Source of the DNA: Corynebacterium kroppenstedtii DSM 44385
Lineage (GTDB): Bacteria > Actinomycetota > Actinomycetes > Mycobacteriales > Mycobacteriaceae
Direction of reading: 5' to 3'
DNA: 64,000 bases
Assembly (NCBI RefSeq): GCF_000023145.1
Contig: NC_012704.1
Span: forward strand, 744,001 to 808,000
Below the pieces are notes generated by a model. That model was not told where the DNA came from. It was given only the letters and a program-made list of their open reading frames with translations, and ran no database searches. Made by a program: the position numbers and the translations under genes. The stretch's first letter is position 1, and the number at the start of each line of letters is the position of its first letter. Positions 52,388-60,631 of the stretch are shown piece by piece.

Positions 52388-53389
52388 ATGAGTGGAAACA
52401 ATCAATGGAACGGCGGAAACGATCAATGGGGTGCTGACGGTGGTGCACCGAACCAGCAGGCTCCTCAACAGGTTCCCCAGCAGGTTCCCGACCAGCCGAA
52501 AAAACGCTCACGTGCCATCCCCATTTTGTGGACCATTCTGGCATTGGTTGTGATCGCCGCGGTCGTCGTTATTGCGGTGCAATTCATTAATAACCGTGCT
52601 AGCAACAATACGTCTGCCGACGGTGGTGCGGTGTCGTCAGAAGCTACGACCTCGCCGGCTGAAGATAGCCAAGAAACTAGCTCTACAGAAGAGGCTGACG
52701 ATGGCGACAATAAGAGTGGCCCCTCTGTGAGCGAGCGGTGCACCATTGGTTACATGCACGAAACCGGTGTCGTTCCCGCGGAGCTTGATGATGTTGAAAG
52801 GTGTGACGGCACATGGGCGGGAGCAATTCAGCACGGTTCGGATTGGCTGATCCCTCTTCATTGGACGGGGTCCAAATGGGAGGAATATTACCCCGATGAA
52901 GATAATATTTATTCACCAATAGGTGGCCGATGCTACAGCGATGAAAGAATGCAGCGCGATGGTGTTCCGGAAGATACGCAACGCATGTTTGGCCGGTGTA
53001 CTCCTGCATCAGAAGCGAAAAAGCACCCGAACAATAACAACAGCGACGGAACCATCACCTCGGTGTCGGTTAACGGAAGCACCCGATCCATCCGCAATGT
53101 CACCTGTGACGGTGATTATGTCTTGATCGTGCAATCTGTCATTGATCAACCGGGTGGGGACACGAAAGGTAAGTTGCGGTCAGCGTTGGCGAGCAACTCC
53201 GATGCTTATTACACCTACCCGGGTGCCTGCCCGTCGTTGCGGAAGAAGGATTCCAACGGCAACCTGGTCTATCCCGTGTTAGTCGATTACGGGAACGATC
53301 TCGATGCTGTCTGCGAGGCCGCTTCCAGGACAAGCGGTGCTTTCCCTCGTCGGCTCAACAATGACGATAGTTATTCGTCGCCATGCTAG
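52388..53389 (+). CDS. Membrane-anchored eight-cysteine surface protein, copy 2
   Basis: This 333-residue paralogue of the preceding gene has a Gln/Asn/Pro-rich cytoplasmic start with repeated QQVPQQVP, one membrane helix (IPILWTILALVVIAAVVVIAVQF), and a Ser/Glu-rich linker. The ectodomain has eight cysteines at matching places (SERC, VERC, GGRC, FGRC; VTC, GAC, AVC, YSSPC). Shared pieces include SDWLIPLHW, W..YYPDE, RMQRDGVPEDTQRMF against RLDADHVPSEIRSKF, and NLVYPVLVDYGNDLDAVCEAASR against the matching DIYPVYEDFGSD region. Four disulfides per protein are likely. Its stop overlaps the cobD start by 7 bp. Confidence 0.72.
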   Translation: MSGNNQWNGGNDQWGADGGAPNQQAPQQVPQQVPDQPKKRSRAIPILWTILALVVIAAVVVIAVQFINNRASNNTSADGGAVSSEATTSPAEDSQETSSTEEADDGDNKSGPSVSERCTIGYMHETGVVPAELDDVERCDGTWAGAIQHGSDWLIPLHWTGSKWEEYYPDEDNIYSPIGGRCYSDERMQRDGVPEDTQRMFGRCTPASEAKKHPNNNNSDGTITSVSVNGSTRSIRNVTCDGDYVLIVQSVIDQPGGDTKGKLRSALASNSDAYYTYPGACPSLRKKDSNGNLVYPVLVDYGNDLDAVCEAASRTSGAFPRRLNNDDSYSSPC

Positions 53390-54336
53390 GCCGTAGTGCG
53401 CATCGGTTCCTCCGCCTCACTCCGGAACAATATGGGCTAGTCGGGGGCTTTCTTGCCGACGCTATCGTCGGAGACCCGGCGTCCTATCACCCCGTGGCAT
53501 TATTTGGGCGCGCAGCCCAAGCACTGGAAAAGCGGATTTATGCCGATTCGCGGTCCCGTGGTGTTGCGTTCGAAGCGTTGTCAGTCGGTATCCCCGTACT
53601 TGTCACCACAGCGCTCGCCGGCCCTCGTCGCACCACACGGCACGCGGTTGTGCTTGGCGTCGTCACATTCTTTAGCCTCGGCGGGACAAGCCTGGCCCGG
53701 ACAGGTGGCCGAGTTGCCTCGGCATTAGAGCAGTACCAATCCGGCATGACTACTATCGACGAGCCACGCCAGTGGGTTCCGTGGCTGTGTTCGCGCGATC
53801 CGAACTCGCTCGATGCCGATGGCATTGCTCGCGCTGCGGTCGAGTCCCTGGCCGAAAATACGTCCGATGCCAGCGTCGGAACCCTGATCTGGGGAGCGCT
53901 GGCGGGAGCTCCCGGAGTTGTGGCGCACCGTTGCATTAACACCCTCGACGCGATGGTGGGCTACAAGAGCGACCGATACATGAATTTCGGGTGGGCCGCT
54001 GCCAAGCTGGATGATCTGGCAAATTGGCCGGTCGCGCGGGTGACGGCACTCACTCACTCCGCCGTTGGTGGGCGACGGTCGATCAAGGCGTGTCGGAAAC
54101 AAAACCATCCCAGCCCTAATGCGGGAGTTGTGGAATCCACCGCCGCGGGTGCTTTAGGCGTGCAATTGGGTGGCGCCACGCAGTACTCCTACGGAGTTGA
54201 AATGCGCCCAATCATGGGGGAGGGGCCTGCACCAACTATTGCCGACGTCAGACGGGCGGTCACGCTGTCACGCGGTGTTCAATACGCGGCCTTGGGGATC
54301 GCGCTTGTTCTTCAGCGGTGCATGGATCGGCGATAA
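53383..54336 (+). CDS. cobD: Cobalamin biosynthesis protein CobD/CbiB
   Basis: CobD/CbiB is a membrane enzyme that attaches the aminopropanol arm to adenosylcobyric acid. The 317-residue protein has the family landmarks: FLADAIVGDPASYHPVALFGR near 23-43, RAAVESLAENTSDASVGTLIWGALAG near 146-171, INTLDAMVGYKSDRYMNFGWAAAKLDD near 186-212, and NHPSPNAGVVESTAAGALGV near 243. The ATG overlaps the end of the preceding surface protein gene by 7 bp, so translation is probably coupled. It is convergent with the SURF1 gene. No other cobalamin genes are in the window apart from a CobC-like aminotransferase. Confidence 0.93.
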   Translation: MLGRSAHRFLRLTPEQYGLVGGFLADAIVGDPASYHPVALFGRAAQALEKRIYADSRSRGVAFEALSVGIPVLVTTALAGPRRTTRHAVVLGVVTFFSLGGTSLARTGGRVASALEQYQSGMTTIDEPRQWVPWLCSRDPNSLDADGIARAAVESLAENTSDASVGTLIWGALAGAPGVVAHRCINTLDAMVGYKSDRYMNFGWAAAKLDDLANWPVARVTALTHSAVGGRRSIKACRKQNHPSPNAGVVESTAAGALGVQLGGATQYSYGVEMRPIMGEGPAPTIADVRRAVTLSRGVQYAALGIALVLQRCMDRR

Positions 54337-54353
54337 CGAGAACCAGTCTCCAA

Positions 54354-55475
54354 CTAGAACCGCTCTTCGTCCTTCTTAAAACGCTGAGCGAAAGCGTTAC
54401 GGCGTTTAGTTCCCCCGTAGCGGTTGTCGTACAAATCCTGCTGATACGTCGGCTCCGATTGTGAGTCGCGTCCAGCGGTCTCCTCGTCGGCGCGCGATGG
54501 TTTGTCCTGGCTTTGCCGGTCTGAGGGCACGCGTTCCGACGATGCTCCTAAGCGCTCCTCGGAATCTCCTCGCTTAACGGAGTCAGCATCCTCGCCGGAA
54601 ATCGCCGCATTCTCTCCAGCATCCCGATCATCGTCAGCTGCCTCGTCGGCAATCATGTCATCGGAGGTGACGTCTTCGTCGCCCAGTGCACCGTATTCTT
54701 GCTCTTCTTCGCGGGTTTTGCGGCGTTCCCGAATCTCAGCCCACGCAAAATATCCCAGCCCCAGAGGAGCTAAAATCCCGAACGTTATCCACTGGATGCC
54801 GTACGACAGGTAGGGGCCAGAATCCAGCTGCGGAAGCGGAATAGCATTAAGCGTCCCAGGTTGGTTGTCCTCCAGCTGGACATACCCCTTAACAAAATGT
54901 TCCTGGGGGATCTCTTTCTTGTACCAGGATGACGATAGGTTCGTGATCTCGGTGTAACCATCGTCATGGGTCGTTTTCGGCTCTTCAGGGGCGGGCTCGT
55001 CCAAACGAACATAGCCTTGGATCGTCACTTTTCCGCTGGGTGGCGGAGCAAATGACGGAATCCGGCTTCCGGACTCAGGCCTCACATAGCCGCGGTTCAC
55101 CATGATGACCGTGCCATCGTCGGCACGGAACGGGGTCAGAATCTGGTACGCGGCATCGGAATTGACCGGGCGGTTGCGCAGCACCAGTTCCTCGTCGGCA
55201 AGAAAAGAACCTTGAAGTTTGACGCGCTTCCACTCGTTCGATTCGTCGATGGTACCGGCCGGTGCCGACGCCGTCTTCGTGATGACCTTCGACAGAGGTA
55301 CGGGGTCCGCATGGAACGCTTTTTCCAACCTGTGATTGGTCGCCTGCGTCCGTGAATTTTTTCCGAGTTGCCACGGCGCTAGGACTGTGAACGCCACATA
55401 GGCGAACGCGATCACCAGGATTGCGGTAATTACCCATCCTGGTTTGAGGAATGTTCGCCAACCCCGTTGAGCCAT
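54354..55475 (-). CDS. SURF1 family cytochrome oxidase assembly protein
   Basis: SURF1 proteins help assemble heme aa3 cytochrome c oxidase in the membrane. The protein has a first membrane helix at about residues 15-33 and the extracytoplasmic core with VLAPWQLGKNSRTQATN near 30. LRNRPVNSDAAYQILTPFRADDGTVIMVNRGYV near 100-132 holds the typical RPV..G..V.T.F..DG..V.VNRG pattern. A second helix lies near 225-245 (SYGIQWITFGILAPLGLGYFAWAE). The last 125 residues are an acidic, Ser/Asp-rich cytoplasmic extension, making it longer (373) than usual. The tyrosine phosphatase gene ends 2 bp upstream, so the two are cotranscribed. Confidence 0.9.
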   Translation of the reverse strand: MAQRGWRTFLKPGWVITAILVIAFAYVAFTVLAPWQLGKNSRTQATNHRLEKAFHADPVPLSKVITKTASAPAGTIDESNEWKRVKLQGSFLADEELVLRNRPVNSDAAYQILTPFRADDGTVIMVNRGYVRPESGSRIPSFAPPPSGKVTIQGYVRLDEPAPEEPKTTHDDGYTEITNLSSSWYKKEIPQEHFVKGYVQLEDNQPGTLNAIPLPQLDSGPYLSYGIQWITFGILAPLGLGYFAWAEIRERRKTREEEQEYGALGDEDVTSDDMIADEAADDDRDAGENAAISGEDADSVKRGDSEERLGASSERVPSDRQSQDKPSRADEETAGRDSQSEPTYQQDLYDNRYGGTKRRNAFAQRFKKDEERF

Positions 55476-55477
55476 TC

Positions 55478-55975
55478 TTATCGGTCCGATCGATCCTCTA
55501 ATTCACGTGTCACCCACGACAATAGCCCCGGCAGCGCGGCCTCGATGGAGTGATAAACGTCAGTGAAATCCTCTTTCGTTCCGTAGTAGGGATCCTGCAG
55601 TGGTTCATGGCGTCCACCAGCGGGATCGAAGGAGCGAAGGAAACGGATCTTGTGCGACGGGACACCATCGTTCCGGAGGGCACGTCGATGCCCGTCGTCC
55701 ATGACGATGAACAGATTCGCGTCGGCAAATTGCGGACCATATTGTTTTGCGCGATGCTTAGTCCCATCGAGCCCATGCTCACGGAGGGTTTCGACGGCAC
55801 GATTGTCGGCGCCTTGTCCCACATGCCAGCCGCCAAGCCCGCACGATTCCACGCGCACTTGGCTGAGGAGTCCTTCGCGCTCGAGGGCATCACGCGCCAT
55901 CACGTCAGCCATTGCCGAACGGCAAATGTTACCCGTGCATACGAAGACAATTTTTAAGGTTTCGGTACCTGTCAC
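55478..55975 (-). CDS. Low-molecular-weight protein tyrosine phosphatase
   Basis: This small cytoplasmic phosphatase removes phosphate from tyrosine residues, or possibly acts as an arsenate reductase-like enzyme. The P-loop C-x5-R-S is FVCTGNICRSAMADVM at about residues 11-26, with Cys13 and Arg19. The general-acid Asp lies in PLQDPYYGTKEDF near 128. GTG 55975 is preferred, since AAAGGA lies 6 nt upstream and the length of 165 residues fits the family; a longer frame would add 16 non-homologous residues. It precedes the SURF1 gene by 2 bp. Confidence 0.9.
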   Translation of the reverse strand: MTGTETLKIVFVCTGNICRSAMADVMARDALEREGLLSQVRVESCGLGGWHVGQGADNRAVETLREHGLDGTKHRAKQYGPQFADANLFIVMDDGHRRALRNDGVPSHKIRFLRSFDPAGGRHEPLQDPYYGTKEDFTDVYHSIEAALPGLLSWVTRELEDRSDR

Positions 55976-56099
55976 AGGTGATCCTTTCGTGGTGGTGTTG
56001 ACGCCAACAATGGGGATATCCACGGTGCAGGCAGAGCCTATTGCCGACGCGACTATCTATCGTAGTGGTGGCGTGGGACTCGCTGAAGTGCGGCATGGG

Positions 56100-57353
56100 A
56101 TGAGCAGCGATTGGATGGGCTGTGATTGGGATAAGCCGCGATTGGGATGGGGGCCGTGGCCCGTGGGTACTGTGTTCACTGTGAATGACGTGATGAAGAT
56201 TCATGGGGATCAAGCCGCGCGGGGGGCGGACCTTGATTTCGCAGTGAATGTTCGGCACCCTGCGCCCCCGACGTGGCTGCAGGAGGCGCTGGCGCATCGC
56301 TTGGGTGATCTCGGCGCGTATCCGTGGGAAGAACAGGAAACGCGCGAGGCTATCGCCGATTTTCATGGGTGTGATCCGTCGGAAATCATGCTTCTTAATG
56401 GTGTGGCTGAGGGCTTTTCCTTGCTTCCCCAGATTTTTGGTGGAGGCCGAACTACGGCCGCGGGAGGTGCCGCTTGCCGACGGGGGGATGGTCTTCGGGC
56501 GGCTGTTCTGCATCCTTCCTTTACTGAGCCCGATCTTGCGTTGACCAGCGCTAATATCCCGGTCACGCGTGTTATTCGGTGGTCTCTTACCGACGAAGAC
56601 TGGCCCGGCGTGATTCCTGACGACGCGAACCTCGTGGTGATTGGAAATCCGACGAATCCGACAGGTGTTCTTCACCGCCGGGAGGATATTGAGCGGGCGC
56701 TGAAACCGGGACGGATCGTTCTGGTGGATGAGGCGTTCATTGATATGGCCACGTCAGGGCCTATTGATGACGCTGATGCTACTGATGGTGTGCGTTCTGA
56801 GCGCCAGTCTGAGAACGAGGGTGAGTGCCCCGAGTCGCTTGTGCCACATCGGCCGGCCGGGGTAGTGGTGGCCCGATCGTTGACGAAGACATTTTCGGTG
56901 GCGGGGCTGCGGTGCGGATATTTCGTCGGTGATGCAGACGTGATTGAGAGACTTAGTCACGGACGTCCGCCGTGGGCGGTGGGAACGTTGGCATTGGAAG
57001 CGATGCGTCAAGCGGTCAGTTCCCGCGGCATCGAGTGGTCCCGACACGATAAAGAAGAGATGGTGCGCAACCGGGTGGCGATGGTGGAGGCCTTGACCGC
57101 GGCTTGCTGGAATGTGTATCCCTCCGCAGCGCCATTTATGCTGGCCATTCCCCCGGAACGGTATGGCCCGGCATCGCCGGAATCAACGCGTCGTCTGACT
57201 CAGGAACTCGCTGCACGAGGCATCGCGGTCCGGCGTACGGACACGTTCCCCGGACTTGATGGCACCGCACTCCGGCTAGCTGTGCGGCCTCCGCGTGACG
57301 TGGAACAGCTCATTGACGCTGTTCAGCACATTCAAAGTAGCCGTCGGGCATAG
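56100..57353 (+). CDS. CobC-like pyridoxal-phosphate aminotransferase
   Basis: This class I/II PLP enzyme resembles histidinol-phosphate aminotransferase and the CobC-like proteins found next to cobD in actinobacteria (Rv2231c). Visible motifs are HGDQAARGADLDFAVNVRHPAPPTW, LLNGVAEGFSLLP, VVIGNPTNPTGVLH, VLVDEAFIDM, and the PLP lysine in ARSLTKTFSVAGLRCGY. A 35-residue acidic insert follows the DEAFIDM motif. The start is uncertain: ATG 56010, 56100 or 56193 are all in frame, and none has a good ribosome site. The homologous region begins near 56193. A role in aminopropanol-phosphate supply is an inference from context. Confidence 0.82.
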   Translation: MSSDWMGCDWDKPRLGWGPWPVGTVFTVNDVMKIHGDQAARGADLDFAVNVRHPAPPTWLQEALAHRLGDLGAYPWEEQETREAIADFHGCDPSEIMLLNGVAEGFSLLPQIFGGGRTTAAGGAACRRGDGLRAAVLHPSFTEPDLALTSANIPVTRVIRWSLTDEDWPGVIPDDANLVVIGNPTNPTGVLHRREDIERALKPGRIVLVDEAFIDMATSGPIDDADATDGVRSERQSENEGECPESLVPHRPAGVVVARSLTKTFSVAGLRCGYFVGDADVIERLSHGRPPWAVGTLALEAMRQAVSSRGIEWSRHDKEEMVRNRVAMVEALTAACWNVYPSAAPFMLAIPPERYGPASPESTRRLTQELAARGIAVRRTDTFPGLDGTALRLAVRPPRDVEQLIDAVQHIQSSRRA

Positions 57354-57413
57354 CCACGTGGCCGTCGCGCACCCACAAAGCGTTATTGCCCTAGTCGTGT
57401 CCTAGCCTCATGC

Positions 57414-57419
57414 CACAAT
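57414..57419 (+). promoter_or_regulatory. Candidate leaderless -10 box of the Nif3 gene
   Basis: CACAAT is followed by 6 nt and the ATG at 57426. Confidence 0.4.
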
Positions 57420-57425
57420 AGGGCT

Positions 57426-58544
57426 ATGACTACAGTCGCTGATATTCGTCAGACCATGGATGCCGCATTTCCCCCGGCCCTGGCAGAAGAGTGGGATCGC
57501 GTGGGCCTCATTTGCGGAGATCCGTCCGCGAATGTTTCCCGAGTCGCCGTCGCGTTAGAGGCCACGGATGCCGTCGTCGATCACGCCATCGACCAGGGCG
57601 CGGACATGCTGATTGTCCACCACCCTTTGTTGTTGAGGGGCACTCATTCCGTGGCGACGGATGATCCAAAGGGTCGGTTACTCCACCGGTTGATTAAAAA
57701 CGACTGCGCGTTATTTGCCGCCCACACCAATGCCGACGCTGCTCAGGGCGGCGTCAATGATATCTTGGCAGACCTCCTGGGTGTGACAGAGACAAAGCCG
57801 CTCAACCCCATTAAGTCGACGCTGCACAAGTGGGGTGTAATGGTCCCCGTCGACCATGTTGAGAAGGTGAAGGACGCGGTATTCGCCGTGGGGGCGGGCA
57901 AGATCGGCCAGTACTCCCATTGCAGTTTCGAGACCGAGGGTAAAGGCCAGTTTTTGCCGGAGGACGGTTCCCACCCGGCGTTAGGTAGCGTCGGCAAGAT
58001 AGAGCATGCCACCGAGGTAAGAGTGGAATTCGTTGCTCGTCCAAACCTCGACGACGACATTATCGACGCTATTGCCCGCGCTCATCCGTATGAGGAACCC
58101 GCTTTTGATTGCGTCACCATGAGCGGTGGCGTGATCGGCGGGATTGGTCGCGTCGGGAAACTCGCTAGCCCAACGATGCTCAAGGAGTTCACTCAGCGGG
58201 TTGCGGACGCGCTACCGGAAACCGTGGAGGGCATCAGAGCAGCTGGCGATCCCGATACGCGCATTGAAACAGTGGCGTTGTGCTCGGGAGCGGGTGACAG
58301 TTTCTTGGACCAAGCGCGGGCGGTGGGTGCTGATGTGTATGTGACTTCGGACCTCCGCCACCATCCGGCCGACGAGCACCTTCGTAGCGGAAAGCCTGTT
58401 TTGGTGGATACAGCGCACTGGGCCAGCGAGTTTCCGTGGTGTGCATCCGTCGCCACCATGATGCGTGAGCAGTTGGGTCTGCCCGCCGAAGTGATTGAGG
58501 TGAGGACGGACCCTTGGACAGTCCACGCCACCAAGAAGCGGTAG
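57426..58544 (+). CDS. Nif3-like dinuclear metal center protein
   Basis: This 372-residue YbgI/Nif3 family protein forms a toroidal hexamer with a two-metal site in solved homologues; its reaction is debated (GTP cyclohydrolase I type 2 is a common but doubtful label). Metal ligands are seen in LIVHHPLLLRGTHSV near 60-74, HTNADAAQGGVNDILADLLG near 99-118, and near the C-terminus in LVDTAHWASEFPW with the following Glu. A central inserted domain of about 115 residues (GVMVPVDHVEKVKDAV ... HPYEEPAFD) is the NIF3 CutA-like insert found in the longer members. Confidence 0.92.
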   Translation: MTTVADIRQTMDAAFPPALAEEWDRVGLICGDPSANVSRVAVALEATDAVVDHAIDQGADMLIVHHPLLLRGTHSVATDDPKGRLLHRLIKNDCALFAAHTNADAAQGGVNDILADLLGVTETKPLNPIKSTLHKWGVMVPVDHVEKVKDAVFAVGAGKIGQYSHCSFETEGKGQFLPEDGSHPALGSVGKIEHATEVRVEFVARPNLDDDIIDAIARAHPYEEPAFDCVTMSGGVIGGIGRVGKLASPTMLKEFTQRVADALPETVEGIRAAGDPDTRIETVALCSGAGDSFLDQARAVGADVYVTSDLRHHPADEHLRSGKPVLVDTAHWASEFPWCASVATMMREQLGLPAEVIEVRTDPWTVHATKKR

Positions 58545-58701
58545 GACGAGTCCGAATGACCCAACGGCCTGCCGAGATGTGCGGCATCAAGTGCCACACG
58601 GACGGCCGGTTTGCTGGTTTACTAGAGATCAGTGTTCTAGAGATATAACTGCTAGTGCTGGCGCACCAGGCGCTTCAACCGTCACGATGGAGGAGGACAG
58701 C

Positions 58702-59451
58702 ATGAAATGCTCAGTGCGGGATCAAAAGAGGCTTCTTGATATCTCCCGGCTCCATAACGACATTGAGGTTCTGGAAGCGCGGGCCGTCAACCTGCCAGAA
58801 AAACAGCGGCTTGACGAAGTTTTGAGGCAGAAAGCCCTCGCTCGGTCTCGTACTGTTGCGGCATCGGTCACGCTCTCAGAGATGGATGCTGAATTATTCA
58901 AGCTCAATAGTGATATTGCCAAGCTTCGTCGTCGAGAGGCCGATGATCGTCAACGGCTCACTGTGACCTCAGACCGTGAACGACGACGCGACCTTAACCA
59001 CGACATTAACGCTGCCCAACGGATCCGAGCACGGCTGGAATCTCGACGCGACGACGTCGAAACCCAGCGTGACCAGCACCTCAAAAGCCCTGATGGGCAG
59101 GACCAGCCACCGGAAACAATTGACTCAGGTGATTCCGTTGCGGCTGCTCGTCGCGCATTGGATGACTCGATCATGGCGGTGCAGCGGCGGATAGACGAAA
59201 AGCACCGAAAAGTTCAGGTTATTAAAAACGAATTGCCCGACGAGATCGTCGAGGCCTACGACATACAGCGTGAGGATCACGGAGTCGGAGCCGCTCAGCT
59301 GATAGACCGCGTGTGCCAGGGGTGCCACATGTCGCTGGATAATGCCACGTTAACGGCATTTCGCAAGGCCCCCGCCGACGAACTCCTCCAATGCCCGGAG
59401 TGCAATACATACCTCATTCGGTACAACCCTGAACTGGAAGGAGCGGTCTGA
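58702..59451 (+). CDS. Coiled-coil protein with C4 zinc ribbon
   Basis: This 249-residue protein is mostly a long coiled coil (residues about 10-185, rich in Arg/Asp/Leu heptads). It ends in a C4 zinc ribbon: VCQGCHMSLD near 214 and LLQCPECNTYLIRY near 235, with two CxxC pairs. It is the actinobacterial homologue of the zf-RING_7/CT398-like family (Rv2229c), of unknown function and possibly nucleic-acid binding. ATG 58702 is fixed by GGAGGAGGA about 5 nt upstream. It overlaps the next gene by 1 bp (TGATG), so the two are coupled. Confidence 0.9.
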   Translation: MKCSVRDQKRLLDISRLHNDIEVLEARAVNLPEKQRLDEVLRQKALARSRTVAASVTLSEMDAELFKLNSDIAKLRRREADDRQRLTVTSDRERRRDLNHDINAAQRIRARLESRRDDVETQRDQHLKSPDGQDQPPETIDSGDSVAAARRALDDSIMAVQRRIDEKHRKVQVIKNELPDEIVEAYDIQREDHGVGAAQLIDRVCQGCHMSLDNATLTAFRKAPADELLQCPECNTYLIRYNPELEGAV

Positions 59452-60128
59452 TGGCTGCCTGGCTACCGGGATCATCCGAGACACAGCGCTGCCGGTTAGT
59501 GTTGCTCCGTCATGGGCAAACGCCGTACTCCTCACAAGGTAAGTACGCGGGTCGCGCCGACATCCCTCTTACCGACGAAGGACACCGCCAGGCACGTCGA
59601 GCTGGCCGATGGCTACGCGACGCCGACTTAACCGCCGCGGTGACATCGCCTGCGTTACGTTGCCGTCAAACCCTTGATGACCTCACAGAAGAGTTGGATC
59701 CCGGGTCGGAGCAGCCTGCGGACTTGCCCGTCGACGTCGTTGATAACTTCATCGAACTCGATTTTGGTGAGTGGGATGGGCGGACGTTCAAAGACGTTCA
59801 TGATCACTTTGGCGAGACTCAAGAAAAGTGGTTCACCGATTGGACGATGCCCGTACCCGGAGGAGAAAGTGTTCAGGCCGTAGATCAGCGGGTTCACCGG
59901 GCGGTGACGGAACTCGTTGACCAGCACTGGGGAGACAACCTGCTGCTCGTTAGCCATGTGACCCCCATCAAGTCGGTTCTGCGCCGAGCTTTGTGTGCCG
60001 ACTCTGACTTCTTTGTTCGGCTTCACCTGGATACGTCGTCAATCAGTATCGTCGATTTCTATAGCGACGGTCCCATTTGTGTGCAGGCCATCAATTCCAC
60101 CGCGCACCTTGTTGATGGGGTAGAGTGA
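59451..60128 (+). CDS. Histidine phosphatase (alpha-ribazole phosphatase-like) without RNase H domain
   Basis: This 225-residue histidine phosphatase-family protein has the catalytic RHGQTPYSSQGKYAGRADIPLT at residues about 20-41, with the phosphorylated His in RHG. ELDFGEWDGRTFKDV lies near 103, MPVPGGESVQAVDQRV near 133, and the second catalytic His is in LLVSHVTPIK near 170. In C. glutamicum and mycobacteria the homologous gene here also encodes an N-terminal RNase HI domain; this protein has only the phosphatase part, beginning 19 residues before RHG. It could act on alpha-ribazole phosphate, in line with cobD nearby, or on another phosphate ester. Confidence 0.87.
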   Translation: MAAWLPGSSETQRCRLVLLRHGQTPYSSQGKYAGRADIPLTDEGHRQARRAGRWLRDADLTAAVTSPALRCRQTLDDLTEELDPGSEQPADLPVDVVDNFIELDFGEWDGRTFKDVHDHFGETQEKWFTDWTMPVPGGESVQAVDQRVHRAVTELVDQHWGDNLLLVSHVTPIKSVLRRALCADSDFFVRLHLDTSSISIVDFYSDGPICVQAINSTAHLVDGVE

Positions 60129-60140
60129 AGCCTCGCGATT

Positions 60141-60590
<450 letters not shown>

Positions 60591-60631
60591 ATTCGCTATC
60601 TGTATGTGTGGGGGGGCTGTGGCTTTGTTGG

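Noticed and set aside
55650..56099. Upstream extension of the CobC-like aminotransferase to 55650
   Set aside because: It would run antisense through the tyrosine phosphatase gene and adds no homologous sequence; the true start is at or after 56010.
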